A stretch of 64,000 nucleotides of DNA from Candidatus Acidulidesulfobacter diazotrophicus (GCA_004195025.1 SGBB01000003.1:1-64000), one strand, 5' to 3'. Shown: positions 8,905 to 17,924, counted from the stretch's first letter. Translations and numbers: made by a program. Notes: generated by a model from the sequence alone, not told the origin.

Positions 8905-10248
8905 TTAATGAATAACTTGAACGATTGTAAGCAAAATCAAAACAATTGTAAGAGTAACCAAAACAATTGTGATAGACAATATACGCCTATTTAATTTAAT
9001 AGTTTCGCTCATCACAATATTATCCTTTATTGTTTTTAATACAACGGTAAATTCGTTAATTTTAAAAGACGCATCAAGTAATCTCCATATCGGTTGACTG
9101 AAATTAGGATCAAAAAAAGAACTGGAATATTCCATCACTCTATTTAAAAAAAGTTGTCTCTGTTTCTTTGTTTGTCTCCAAGGAAATTTCTTTTTGGCTA
9201 ATCTAGCATATTCATTGGCAAAATAATGTAAAGCATAGAAAATGCCGGAAATAACTTCGTTTATCACAAAAGCACGGGAAACCCAGTGATCTTTTTCTTC
9301 TTCTAAATCTTTTCCCTCTTTGAAAACCATAAGAAACCTGTTGTAAGTCATAAAAAACTTTGAATCATCAGATATAGAAATGTCGTTAACAAAATCTCTT
9401 TTTTTGGCTGTCCTACTATAACTATAAATTAGATTAGGTATCTTGTCTATAAAAGTTGCATTGCTAAACATAGATGGCGGGATAAATAATATGGATGTAG
9501 TAAACAAGGTTGTATTAAAAACATTCAAAAATTCATTGTAATGTTTATAGTATTTATTATATTTACCCTTACTATTGCTATTATTTTTTGATTTACCTAT
9601 TAAATAAAATAAAAAATAATAAGCAATAAAAAAAACTTCGCTTAAAGAATATACATCTTTATTTGTATTATCAAATAAGTTGTCCAAAAAATCATTAATG
9701 TCACGATGTTGAAACCGAGCAAGAACAGCTTTTTTATCAATTGCTAAATCTTGCGGTTTCTGTAAATAACATATCGTTTCAATCATTTCATCAATACTAG
9801 AAATTTTCAGACTATCTGCTTTTGGAGGTCTGATTAACTTCACGATAGTAATAATAGATTCTGAAATTAAAAAAAATAAGCTGGCACAGGCTTCTACGCT
9901 CTTAAGAGGAAGTGAAGGAAGGACAATTAAAATCCATTTCCCTGAAAATCTACCAGCCAATGCGTTATTTCTGTATATAAAAATTTCTGATAAATATTTA
10001 TAATCTTCCTCTAAAGAATAACACTTCTCTTCTTTTGAATAATGATCTTTTTCTTCTTTGATTCTATATATTGAATCAATATAATCATTAACACCTTTAA
10101 TGTTTATAGATTCCAAAGATTTATTTTTACTTATGCTTTTCCGAAACCTATTGAAATCTCCATTAAATTCATGTGAAACAGTGTGCAATATTCTGTAATC
10201 TACAACTTCTACAGCACTATTTTCGACATATTTAGAATTAGCAGTCAT
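8905..10248 (-). CDS. Tail-anchored protein of unknown function
   Basis: 447 residues, not recognised. The body is largely helical and charged, with several long helices (for example KKKFPWRQTKKQRQLFLNRV near 350). The last ~24 residues (SITIVLVTLTIVLILLTIVQ, then VIH) form a single hydrophobic helix ending at the C-terminus, so the protein is probably anchored in the membrane with its bulk in the cytoplasm. GGAG precedes the ATG by about 8 bases. It lies alone beside repeat-rich, toxin-antitoxin-bearing DNA, so a defence role is possible but unsupported by any motif. Confidence 0.6.
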   Translation of the reverse strand: MTANSKYVENSAVEVVDYRILHTVSHEFNGDFNRFRKSISKNKSLESINIKGVNDYIDSIYRIKEEKDHYSKEEKCYSLEEDYKYLSEIFIYRNNALAGRFSGKWILIVLPSLPLKSVEACASLFFLISESIITIVKLIRPPKADSLKISSIDEMIETICYLQKPQDLAIDKKAVLARFQHRDINDFLDNLFDNTNKDVYSLSEVFFIAYYFLFYLIGKSKNNSNSKGKYNKYYKHYNEFLNVFNTTLFTTSILFIPPSMFSNATFIDKIPNLIYSYSRTAKKRDFVNDISISDDSKFFMTYNRFLMVFKEGKDLEEEKDHWVSRAFVINEVISGIFYALHYFANEYARLAKKKFPWRQTKKQRQLFLNRVMEYSSSFFDPNFSQPIWRLLDASFKINEFTVVLKTIKDNIVMSETIKLNRRILSITIVLVTLTIVLILLTIVQVIH

Positions 10249-10442
10249 AAAATTGCTCCAGGGGGGAAACTAATATTTTTTTACAGTCTTTAGTTGAACC
10301 TAAATTTATTAATTATGTTTACATAATACATATATAGTAATATTATAACTGCATAATTCAGAAAAGCAAATTTGAAGAAAATATAACGCCCGGCTAATTT
10401 AGGTATCAAATATCGGCGTAAGTTCAAAGGAATACAAAAAAC

Positions 10443-10715
10443 TATCCGATTTATTTTATCTCCTACTCCTGATTGAATTTGTAGGTAATTAAAAACATTA
10501 TTGCTTGTTTTTATGTTTTTTAAAACATATATGAAATATATCGGAACAATTTTTGTTATTTTAAATTTCTGTTAATTTCTGTTTATATATTTAATATTTT
10601 TTGAAATTTATTCAATTAATAAAATAAATATGTATTCAATATATATTTATTGATATAGATAATCAAGTTCTATATAATGGAATTTACAGAGGATAAAAAA
10701 CGGCAAATGCAGGAA
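10443..10715. mobile_element. MITE family B, copy 1 (right end lost)
   Basis: Begins TATCCGATTTATTTTATCTC and follows copies 2 and 3 nearly base for base through the internal GTTTTTTAAAACATATATGA palindrome and the GATAATCAAGTT stretch. It breaks off after GGCAAATGCAGG, where the right inverted repeat should follow. Confidence 0.6.
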
Positions 10716-10764
10716 TGCTTAACAAAATCAAATTCCTTAAAGTCGGGTATAATATAATTTAATT

Positions 10765-10934
10765 ATGGAAAACAAAGAAACCTTCGGCTACAAAAAACTT
10801 ATCGGATTTTTTACCGATTATTATATAGAACAAAACTTATTGAATGCAAAAAAATAAGCCCTAATATAGAAGATACCTTTACCAAAGACTTAAACAACCG
10901 GCTAAATAAAAAGAAATGTCCGAAGTTGGAATAA
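10765..10934 (+). pseudogene. Frameshifted remnant ending in a relaxase/HEPN-type tail
   Basis: The first frame reads MENKETFGYKKLIGFFTDYY and stops after 30 codons. A second frame continues and ends EDTFTKDLNNRLNKKKCPKL before its stop. The start resembles that of the MNT nucleotidyltransferase at 24752 (MENKE) and the end matches the C-terminal tail of the HEPN protein at 25084. It looks like an internally deleted MNT-HEPN pair stranded away from the element that carries the intact pair. Confidence 0.4.
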
Positions 10935-10987
10935 CTGGTTTTTTGGTATTTGGAATTAAAAAACGGGTATTTGGCAATTTAAAAAGC

Positions 10988-11373
10988 TATCCGATTTATT
11001 TTATCTCCTACTCCTGATTGAATTCATAGACAATTAAAAACCTTATTGCTTGTTTGTATGTTTTTTAAAACATATATGAAATACTTTATCGGGCAATTCT
11101 ATAACCGCGCAGACTATGGCAGGCTTGTTTGTATGTTTTTTAAAACATATATGAAATACATCGGAACAGTTTTTGTTATTTTCAATTTCTGTTTAATATT
11201 TATGTTTAATAATATTTATGTTTAATATTTTTTGAAATTAATTTAATCAATAAAATAAATATGTATTTAATATATATTTATTGATATAAATAATCAAGTT
11301 CCGCGTAATGAAATTTAAATAGAATAAAAACCTGCAAATCCAGGAGGGAGTAAAAGATAAAATAAATCGGATA
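10988..11373. mobile_element. MITE family B, copy 2 (complete, internal duplication)
   Basis: 386 bp between TATCCGATTTATTTTATCTC and its inverse, ending AGATAAAATAAATCGGATA. Relative to copy 3 it carries one extra repeat of the segment around GTATGTTTTTTAAAACATAT. No coding frame is supported inside. Confidence 0.7.
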
Positions 11374-11391
11374 GATAGTCTAATATACTTT

Positions 11392-11793
11392 TTAATCGTA
11401 AAATTCTGTGATGATGTGGGGAACATTAAGATAATGCTTGCCTGCGGTAACAACTTTAAGACCGTATTCCATAGCCGATGCGGCAATCCATATGTCATTT
11501 GTCGGAATAGGCGTTCCGTTTTTTCGAAGGTAATTTATTATAACGGCATATCTTTCGGAAGTTTCGTTGTTCACGGCAACAGTTTTTACCCTCGGAGATT
11601 TTAAAAATTTTAGAAGAATATCTCTATTTCGCTCTTCGCGATTTCCTAATGCGAAACCTGATAGTAATTCACCGATTATAATAGAATTTATAAATATCTC
11701 ATCGGAAATTTGCATGACCGACTTAACCTTACCATGCCCTCTCAAAAAAGCGGAATATGCGCAAGAATCCAATATTATTTTACTGTTTTCCAT
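11392..11793 (-). CDS. vapC: PIN-domain toxin, VapC type
   Basis: 133 residues, normal VapC length. The acidic residues of the PIN nuclease site are visible: Asp9 in KIILDSCAY, Glu42 in IIGELLSG and Asp100 in IPTNDIWIAASAM. VapC toxins cut tRNA or rRNA in the cytoplasm unless bound by VapB. Its start overlaps the end of the antitoxin gene by 19 bases, so the two are translationally coupled. The stop lies about 20 bases from MITE family B copy 2, and copy 3 lies on the other side of the pair. Confidence 0.85.
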   Translation of the reverse strand: MENSKIILDSCAYSAFLRGHGKVKSVMQISDEIFINSIIIGELLSGFALGNREERNRDILLKFLKSPRVKTVAVNNETSERYAVIINYLRKNGTPIPTNDIWIAASAMEYGLKVVTAGKHYLNVPHIITEFYD

Positions 11794-12047
11794 AACTCGT
11801 CATCTATTTTTCTATGGATGGCAAGATTTTTTTCAAATATTCTCGCTTCATCTTCCGTCCATAAACCTGATAAAAAATCCATGTCGTGATATATATTTTC
11901 CTTTTTCTTTTTTTCCTCATTGATTCCTGCTGCTTTCACCACTAATGAAATGAAAGCTTTATTTAGGCTTACCCCTTTTTCTTCAGCTTCTTTTTTAACA
12001 ATAGCTTGAATCTCTTCTGGTATCCCTCTTATAGTTAATTGTTGCAT
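11775..12047 (-). CDS. vapB: Antitoxin of the VapBC pair
   Basis: 90 residues from ATG 12047, which has a strong GGGGGAGG site 8 bases upstream; a longer frame to 12065 would place that site inside the gene. The N-terminus MQQLTIRGIPEEIQ and the following helices (residues ~15-45) fit a ribbon-helix-helix DNA-binding domain. The C-terminal half (YHDMDFLSGLWTEDEARIFE) is the likely toxin-binding arm. It should repress its own promoter in the gap upstream, where the palindromic TGATTCATTAATTGAGTCAT lies near the start. Confidence 0.8.
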   Translation of the reverse strand: MQQLTIRGIPEEIQAIVKKEAEEKGVSLNKAFISLVVKAAGINEEKKKKENIYHDMDFLSGLWTEDEARIFEKNLAIHRKIDDELWKTVK

Positions 12048-12221
12048 GCGCGCCGCCTCCCCCACTCAATTATTATGATTCATTAATTGAGTCATTATGA
12101 GTCTATTTTAGCATTATAAAAAAATAAGGTCAATATATTTTTTATTTTTTTTTATGTGGCTTCCTGTTTATCTGGTTATTTTATAATTGTATTTTTTAAG
12201 AATTTAAAAAGTTTAAAAAGC

Positions 12222-12531
12222 TATCCGATTTATTTTATCTCCTACTCCTGATTGAATTTGTAGGTAATTAAAAACATTATTGCTTGTTTTTATGTTTTTT
12301 AAAACATATATGAAATATATCGGAACAGTTTTTGTTATTTTCAATTTCTGTTTAATAATTATGTTTAATATTTATGTTTAATATTTTTTGAAATTTATTC
12401 AATTAATAAAATAAATATGTATTTAATATATATATTTATTGATACAAATAATCAAGTTCTGCATAATGAAATTTACAGAGGATAAAAACCGGCAAATACA
12501 AGAGGCAGTAAAAGATAAAATAAATCGGATA
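12222..12531. mobile_element. MITE family B, copy 3 (complete)
   Basis: 310 bp with the cleanest ends of the family: TATCCGATTTATTTTATCTC on the left and AGATAAAATAAATCGGATA on the right. With copy 2 it brackets the vapBC pair. Confidence 0.7.
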
Positions 12532-12575
12532 ACATAATGTTTCTTTTGCTACCTTTTATTATTATGTTCTTTAAC

Positions 12576-12651
12576 TGGTCGGGATGACTGGATTTGAACC
12601 AGCGACCCCCTGCTCCCAAAGCAGGTACGCTACCAACTGCGCCACATCCCG
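12576..12651 (-). tRNA. tRNA-Pro (UGG), CCA encoded
   Basis: The minus strand folds into a full cloverleaf with acceptor stem CGGGATG/CATCCCG, anticodon stem CCTGC/GCAGG around TTTGGGA (anticodon UGG), T loop GGTTCAAATCC, and an encoded CCA at 12576-12578. Confidence 0.95.
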
Positions 12652-12765
12652 ATAATTTTTTAATTATATATATAAAATTTATATAATATTATAACTAAAT
12701 AAATAATAAATAAATAATAGTTTCAGTATATAAAATATATAAATATAAGTCAATCTTTAAAATTT

Positions 12766-12938
12766 ATCCCAAAATTACCGATAGAAATTATTGATAATAC
12801 CGCATATTTCAACAATACTGGATGCCTGCCTTCGCAGGAATGACACCCGACCCTACAAGCGAATTTTTAAAATCCAACAAAATCATTCCCGCGTGGTTGG
12901 GAATCCGGTATATAAATTTATATCGGCAATTTTGGGAT
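12766..12938. mobile_element. MITE family A, copy 2 (complete)
   Basis: 173 bp between ATCCCAAAATTACCGATAGA and the inverse, ending ATCGGCAATTTTGGGAT. The interior contains CCTTCGCAGGAATGACACCC. The ends are a variant of those at 4685 (CCCAAAATT for CCTTAAATC). Confidence 0.7.
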
Positions 12939-13053
12939 TTATATAAATTAAAACTAAACTATTTTAAAATTTGTTTATAAAATTTAGTCTTATGTATTAA
13001 GCAATTAGTCTTATTATTTTATTAAATATTTATAGTTAGCCTTAAATAAACAA

Positions 13054-13950
13054 TCAAGTATCGACGCCTTTTTTATTCATTAGCCAATAAACTATTCCCA
13101 AAACCAAAATTAATAATCCTAAGATAGCTACTTCATGAGACTTATGAGGAGCGAGAGAAAATATCAAAACTTTTCTAAGTAATGCCGCCATTGCAAGAGC
13201 GATAAAAGCGCTTAACGCAAATTTTTTACCTTGAAGTTTTTTTACTTCCTCTTCCAAAAGCTCCCTAATAGCCCAAATAATCAGCATCGCACCTAATATA
13301 TCAACAACTGTCGTCTCAAAAGAGGCTCCGCTAAATGCAAATCTATATATTTCAAAAAAGAATAAAAAGAAGACCATCGCCGTTGCAAGCATTAAAGTTA
13401 ATACTAAAGACAAATCAAGTATATAAGAAAATTTTGAACTTAATTTTATTACTCTAGATTCAAATTTTGTATGAGATATATAAAGCTTTCCTTCATCAAT
13501 ATAAGAACTTATAATGATATCTAAATTTATATCAAGAATTTTATTTATAGATTCAATTAATGAGTCTTTTTTATCGCCATCAGTAAAATTTCTTAATATT
13601 ATAGAATGAATATAATTTCTTATGTAATTCATTGTGGCGCTAACATAATGGGAAGGAAGTTTGATATCCGAATGAACTTCCCCTATCCTTCTAAGCCTGC
13701 GCAAATAATCGTTATCATATTCACCTGAAAACATATTTAAAAACCAGAATTTAAGTTTTTCTTGATGTCTATTTCTAATTTCATCATTAGGTAAAAATTT
13801 GCTGAAATCTTCAAAATTTGAGATAAAAGAATAAACTCCGGCAATAAATTCATTTGTATTTGCTTCCATAATACTCTTTAAAAATTTCAGATTTTCAACA
13901 TCTTTATCGTTAAATGAATAAATTAATTTTATTTCATGCAAGGTATCCAT
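13054..13950 (-). CDS. Protoglobin-PsiE membrane sensor fusion
   Basis: 298 residues. Residues ~1-165 are a globin-coupled-sensor/protoglobin domain, with the proximal heme histidine expected at His93 in RRIGEVHSDIKLP. Residues ~185-295 are a four-helix membrane domain of the PsiE type (IWAIRELLEEEVKKLQGKKF marks the conserved loop). The protein is therefore likely an inner-membrane heme sensor for O2, NO or redox state, with an unknown PsiE output. It stands alone on the minus strand. The window-end gene at 63181 carries the same sensor domain on a different output. Confidence 0.75.
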   Translation of the reverse strand: MDTLHEIKLIYSFNDKDVENLKFLKSIMEANTNEFIAGVYSFISNFEDFSKFLPNDEIRNRHQEKLKFWFLNMFSGEYDNDYLRRLRRIGEVHSDIKLPSHYVSATMNYIRNYIHSIILRNFTDGDKKDSLIESINKILDINLDIIISSYIDEGKLYISHTKFESRVIKLSSKFSYILDLSLVLTLMLATAMVFFLFFFEIYRFAFSGASFETTVVDILGAMLIIWAIRELLEEEVKKLQGKKFALSAFIALAMAALLRKVLIFSLAPHKSHEVAILGLLILVLGIVYWLMNKKGVDT

Positions 13951-14361
13951 GCAACTCGCCCTTATTATATTTTAATTTTAATACTATATAAATTTATTAA
14001 ATTATATATAACAGATAACAAATATTAGATATTAGATATTAGATATTAGATATATATCCTAAAATTACCACTTATTGCAAAATAAATATTTATATCTGAC
14101 ATTTAATTTAGCTTCATTTATTCATTTATTTATTTATTTATTTAATAGCTAGATCGAATGAATAGTATATTTCAAATTTTTAAGATAAATTATACAAAAA
14201 TATAAGAACTTGACTAAAAATTATTACTATTATAAAATTACTATATTATAGAGTATTATATTATAGAATTACCATATTACAAGATGATTGTCTATATTTA
14301 TTATTATCATGCAAATACAATAGAATATATATCGTAATATCAAAATAAAATCAATTTTTTC
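13951..14361. other. AT-rich intergenic region before tRNA-Lys
   Basis: 410 bases of A/T-rich sequence with a short tandem AGATATT repeat (about four units near 14030-14055). It presumably contains the tRNA promoter, but no box stands out. Confidence 0.4.
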
Positions 14362-14437
14362 GGGCTGTTAGCTCAATTGGTAGAGCAACTGACTCTTAAT
14401 CAGTAGGTCGCCGGTTCGATCCCGGCACAGCCCACCA
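14362..14437 (+). tRNA. tRNA-Lys (CUU), CCA encoded; integration site
   Basis: Complete cloverleaf with acceptor GGGCTGT/ACAGCCC, anticodon stem ACTGA/TCAGT around CTCTTAA (anticodon CUU), T loop GGTTCGATCCC and an encoded CCA. Its last 46 bases plus one more are repeated exactly at 26091, so integration kept the gene whole. Confidence 0.95.
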
Positions 14438-14438
14438 C
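14392..14438 (+). repeat. attL: tRNA-Lys 3' half
   Basis: The 47 bases from ACTCTTAATCAGTAGGTCGC through the CCA and one further C are identical to 26091-26137. This marks the left crossover core of element 1. Confidence 0.85.
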
Positions 14439-14461
14439 GCTTTATAAGGCTTTCATAACTT

Positions 14462-15550
14462 CTATATTTTTTTGTTCACTTCCATTGTGAATTTTTTGTG
14501 AATTTTTAAATCAGCGGAGCTTATTTTCTTATCGAGCATACCTACCGCTTTTTTTATGTGCGCAGGTGCCAGATGAGCATACCTTAAAGTCATTTTAATA
14601 TCTTTGTGCCCTAACAGTTCCTTAACGGTCGTTAAATCTGCTCCCTTCATAACAAGCCAGCTCGCGAAAGTATGCCTTAAATCGTGAAAATGAAAATCAA
14701 GGATATGGCTTTTAGATAATGCTTTTAAAAAAGGCTTTTTAAAATCGTGATACGGTTTTAATGTCTGCGGATTATAAAACACGTAGTCCGTTTTTAAATG
14801 CCGAGTCAAACCAGACAGCGTTTGATACAAAGTATCATTTACCGGCAATTCCCTGCGTTCTCCGTTCTTTGTTTTATCGAGAAGGATTATCCTGTTTTTC
14901 AAATCTATCCTATCCCATGTAAGCCCTAATATTTCAGATTTTCTCATGCCGGTATTTAATGCCGTTATTACAAACGGCTTTAAGTGTGGCTCGCAGTTAA
15001 ATAATAGCTTCTCCGCTTCTTCTTCGGATAAATACCGCAGTCTTTTTATTTCACCTCTTAAAAGTTTACATTTTTTAAGCCTTTTAATCACGTCTTCGGA
15101 TACCAATTCCCAGTCTAAAGCCCTGTTGAACATTATTTTAGTTATAACGACAAGCCTGTTTGCGTATGCTGCCGACTGGCCTTTTTTAAGGATGTCTCCC
15201 TGAATATCTTCAATGTCCTCAAGGCTAAAATCATCGAGCGGCTTATCTCCAAATCTATTTATAAGATTTTTAATAAAGCTTTTAAGCCTGCTATGCGATT
15301 TTAATCTTTTGGCCGTAAACTCAAGATATTTATCCGCAAGTTCGCTAAAAGTCATTGCCGGTTTAGGTTCCGTCTTTACCGTCGTTACTACCGGCTTACC
15401 GGTACGAACAGACTCTTTTAGCTGCGTAGTCCATTCCTCGTATATCGCCCTGGCTCTCATTTTGCTTTCTGTTTCAGTGGATTTTCTGTAAAGTATGCCG
15501 TTAATAGTTTTCGACATCCAGAAAATATTACCGCGCCTGTAAATACCCAT
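14462..15550 (-). CDS. int: Tyrosine recombinase integrase of element 1
   Basis: A phage-type integrase of 362 residues. The N-terminal arm-binding segment reads IYRRGNIFWMSKTINGILYR, a SAM-like core-binding domain spans ~65-165, and the catalytic domain follows. The full active-site set is present (numbering from the GTG two codons upstream): Arg205 in NTGMRKSEI, His291/Arg294 in HDLRH, His317 in LLGH and Tyr326 in LRYAHL. It should catalyse exchange between the 47-bp tRNA-Lys cores. The stop is 24 bases from the end of tRNA-Lys. AGGGGGTG precedes the chosen ATG; the overlapping GTG two codons earlier is possible. Confidence 0.9.
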   Translation of the reverse strand: MGIYRRGNIFWMSKTINGILYRKSTETESKMRARAIYEEWTTQLKESVRTGKPVVTTVKTEPKPAMTFSELADKYLEFTAKRLKSHSRLKSFIKNLINRFGDKPLDDFSLEDIEDIQGDILKKGQSAAYANRLVVITKIMFNRALDWELVSEDVIKRLKKCKLLRGEIKRLRYLSEEEAEKLLFNCEPHLKPFVITALNTGMRKSEILGLTWDRIDLKNRIILLDKTKNGERRELPVNDTLYQTLSGLTRHLKTDYVFYNPQTLKPYHDFKKPFLKALSKSHILDFHFHDLRHTFASWLVMKGADLTTVKELLGHKDIKMTLRYAHLAPAHIKKAVGMLDKKISSADLKIHKKFTMEVNKKI

Positions 15551-15576
15551 TTTCACCCCCTATCAGTATTTACGGC

Positions 15577-15765
15577 TTACCTTTTAACGATAATATTATC
15601 ATAGCTGTTCTTGGAAATCCACGCCGAAATTTGAGATGGATTAAATCTAATTCTACCGCCGATTTTTATAAAAGGTATCTGTCTTTTATAAATTAACTTG
15701 TAAACGGCAACAGGCGTCAAGCCGACAATTTCGGCAACGTCTTTAATCTTTAACAGCTTTTCCAT
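15577..15765 (-). CDS. Excisionase-type helix-turn-helix protein
   Basis: 62 residues forming one MerR/AlpA-like winged helix-turn-helix: MEKLLKIKDVAEIVGLTPVA for the recognition helices, then YKRQIPFIKIGGRIRFNPSQ for the wing, and ISAWI. This is the usual shape of excision directionality factors (helix_turn_helix_17/Xis). It lies just upstream of int on the same strand, so it probably acts with it. An AGGAGC site precedes the start. Confidence 0.75.
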   Translation of the reverse strand: MEKLLKIKDVAEIVGLTPVAVYKLIYKRQIPFIKIGGRIRFNPSQISAWISKNSYDNIIVKR

Positions 15766-15926
15766 TTTTTAAGCTCCTTTTTTAAAAAGTCTTTTCTTTA
15801 ATACAAGTTTTAAGCTTTTTGAGAAAGGAAAAAATTGTTAAGATTTTTTCCTTTCTCTCTTAATATATTAATATCTTAATATATTAAGGCTTTTTTTAGG
15901 TCTAAAAACTTAATAATATTAATAAG

Positions 15927-16040
15927 TTATAAAATCGTCTGTTCCAGTTTAACCGAACTTTGTTCCAGTTTAACCGAACTTTGTTCCAGTTTAACCGAAG
16001 TTTGTTCCAGTTTAACCGAACCATTATTACTTTCCGTCAT
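15927..16040 (-). CDS. Possible 37-residue heptad-repeat peptide in the iteron tract
   Basis: An open frame starts MTESNN and continues as four heptads (GSVKLEQ, TSVKLEQ, SSVKLEQ, SSVKLEQ) plus TIL. It begins 14 bases after the stop of the RepC-like gene, so it could be translated by coupling. The frame exists because the DNA repeat is 21 bp, a multiple of three. Since third codon positions are as conserved as the others, DNA-level selection for iterons is the simpler reading. No separate ribosome site is visible. Confidence 0.3.
   Translation of the reverse strand: MTESNNGSVKLEQTSVKLEQSSVKLEQSSVKLEQTIL
15940..16022. repeat. Four 21-bp iterons, candidate oriV
   Basis: The unit TGTTCCAGTTTAACCGAACT (plus T) starts at 15940, 15961, 15982 and 16003 with only one or two changed bases. 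IncQ plasmids have similar 20-bp iterons that are bound by RepC at oriV. These repeats sit immediately beyond a RepC-like gene, so they are the likely initiator-binding site of element 1. A run of A/T lies next to them, as expected of an unwinding region. Confidence 0.7.
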
Positions 16041-16053
16041 ATATCAATTTTAT

Positions 16054-16758
16054 TCATCTGATAGCTTCAACCTGTTTAAATATATAGCTTTCACCCTCGA
16101 TAATTACCCTGCAATTTCGATTAGATTCTATGGCCGAAATTACCGTCAAATCCTTACAGATTCTATGACAGAACCTCTTATACGCGTAATCGTCCCCCCT
16201 CTTGCTTTTGGGTTTGCTTCCTATCGATTTATTATTCCAAAGGTTTCTAAAAGAAATCTTAAAACAGTTGCTTGGAAGCGATATAATATATGAAGCAAGA
16301 TAATATCCGCAAAGAGAATGAATCTTAGATATCGGGTTCACGTCGATAAATTTATCCCGGTTTTGCAGGACTTCAAGATAGGCAGGATTAAAGGCAATCT
16401 CGTATTTTCCTATCTCTTCCTTTTTTTTAATGTATAATATCGCGCTCATAGTTGTCAGTCCCGTGCTTGTTTTAACCCTAACAATAGTATTTTTTATCAT
16501 ATTATTTATCGTAGTTTGCACATCGTCCAGCTGTTCTTTGCTGCCATTGCGGCCGTAGATTCCGTGAAATATTTCGTTAATGCTTGCTATGACGGCAATC
16601 GTTCTAAACATCGCGCCGTCTTTTTCGTATTTGACCCATTTTACCGGCTGAGAAAGCTGAATTTTTGAAAGGGAATGTAAAACAAGTTCGCGGGTTTTGT
16701 CTAACTGGTCCCTGTCGGCATTTTGGATCATGTTCGTATTTATTTTCGTGTCTTTCAT
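16054..16758 (-). CDS. RepC-like replication initiator
   Basis: 234 residues. Two winged-helix-like halves are suggested by the patterns IHSLCGYYLASYIISLPSN and FRNLWNNKSIG...YKRFCHRICKDL, as in IncQ RepC and related plasmid initiators. The assignment rests mainly on context: a RepA-type helicase gene ends 2 bases upstream and four 21-bp iterons lie just downstream. RepC would bind the iterons and load the helicase. The sequence resemblance itself is modest, so another DNA-binding role is possible. Confidence 0.55.
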   Translation of the reverse strand: MKDTKINTNMIQNADRDQLDKTRELVLHSLSKIQLSQPVKWVKYEKDGAMFRTIAVIASINEIFHGIYGRNGSKEQLDDVQTTINNMIKNTIVRVKTSTGLTTMSAILYIKKKEEIGKYEIAFNPAYLEVLQNRDKFIDVNPISKIHSLCGYYLASYIISLPSNCFKISFRNLWNNKSIGSKPKSKRGDDYAYKRFCHRICKDLTVISAIESNRNCRVIIEGESYIFKQVEAIR

Positions 16759-16760
16759 AA

Positions 16761-17924
16761 TTACAGCCCCCTTATATTTATTATATTTTCTTTTTGAAAA
16801 GCTTCTTTATCCTCAAAATTTTCTTTAAAAATTTGTATATTTTTTTCATTCCGGAAAAACGTTTTTATACCCCAATTGTCCTTTTCTATTTTAACTATTA
16901 TATTTTTATTGTCCGATTTATCGGCTTCGAGTGTATAATGCGCCCTTGCGGCGTCAACTAAGGCAGTCGCTCCCCTTGCGTCCCCTAAATTCGCAAATTT
17001 AGCATGATGATGAATAAGAATGATAGATTTATTATCCCGTTTTGCCCATTCCGTAAGTAAATCCATAAACTGCCTGGCTTCTCCGTTGTCGTTTTCATTT
17101 CCGCCGTAAAACGCTATGAGCGGATCCAAAATTATTATTTTGAAATCCCTGCAAGCGGCCTTAAATTCATAAAAAACCGGATTTATACTGATTTGATTAT
17201 CGGATTTTTTTAAAACCTGAAACGGGATCTGGTCGGTAAATCTTAAACAGTCATTATTTACCTGAATTTCCGTAAACTGCGATATTTTTTCGAGCCGATA
17301 TTTCGTTGTATAATCCGGGTCTTCAGATAGCCACGCAAGCGTAGGAATTTGCCTGTCCGCGGCTCGTAAGGCAATTTGCAAAGCTAAAGCCGACTTGCCG
17401 GACCCGCCCCTGGATGAAATCATCGTTACGGCTCCCGCCGGCAGCGGAATAAAATCATCGAGCAAAAAAGATGTCTTTTTTGCTGTTACGCTTGACGGCA
17501 ACTTAAAATCAAATTTTACGAGCGTGTTTTGTTCGAGCTTCAGGGATAATTCAAGAATTTTCGCTTTTATTTCCGTGAAATTGCTGTTTTTATTTGAATT
17601 AATAATATCAGCCAATCGCAAAATTAATAATCTTCGGAGAGAAGCATTTTTAATTTCTTGGACATATTGATTTATATTTAATAGTCCTTCCGGCAGCTGC
17701 ATTAATTCTAAAACATAATCTTGATATTCCGTGCCGGCAAAATTAGTTAAATCGATAGCTTTCCCTGCGGTGTGAAGTTCTTTTATCTTTGCAAAAATTT
17801 CCCTGTGCCGATAATCATAAAAATCTGAATGGGTTAAAGTATCAGCTTCTTCTACTAGTTTAGGGTCGATTATAATTCCTGCGAGCAATGCCTGTTCAGT
17901 TAAAATAATGTGATTTTCCGTCAT
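16761..17924 (-). CDS. RepA-type replicative helicase with DnaB N-domain
   Basis: 387 residues from ATG 17924, which has an AAGGTG site 8 bases upstream. Residues ~1-95 (ILTEQALLAGIIIDPKLVEE, then FYDYRHREIFAKI) match the DnaB N-terminal domain. The rest is a RecA-fold hexameric helicase: Walker A in MISSRGGSGKSALALQIALR, Walker B in IIILDPLIAFYGG, and ILIHHHAKF...ARGATALVDAAR for the later motifs. This is the RSF1010 RepA/AAA_25 type that unwinds at oriV. The gene starts ATGACGGAAA, the same box seen in the hairpin array at 24321. Confidence 0.75.
   Translation of the reverse strand: MTENHIILTEQALLAGIIIDPKLVEEADTLTHSDFYDYRHREIFAKIKELHTAGKAIDLTNFAGTEYQDYVLELMQLPEGLLNINQYVQEIKNASLRRLLILRLADIINSNKNSNFTEIKAKILELSLKLEQNTLVKFDFKLPSSVTAKKTSFLLDDFIPLPAGAVTMISSRGGSGKSALALQIALRAADRQIPTLAWLSEDPDYTTKYRLEKISQFTEIQVNNDCLRFTDQIPFQVLKKSDNQISINPVFYEFKAACRDFKIIILDPLIAFYGGNENDNGEARQFMDLLTEWAKRDNKSIILIHHHAKFANLGDARGATALVDAARAHYTLEADKSDNKNIIVKIEKDNWGIKTFFRNEKNIQIFKENFEDKEAFQKENIINIRGL

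Noticed and set aside
15940-16022. CRISPR array
   Set aside because: The four repeats are 21 bp and directly abutting, with no spacers between them; they are iterons or coding repeats.
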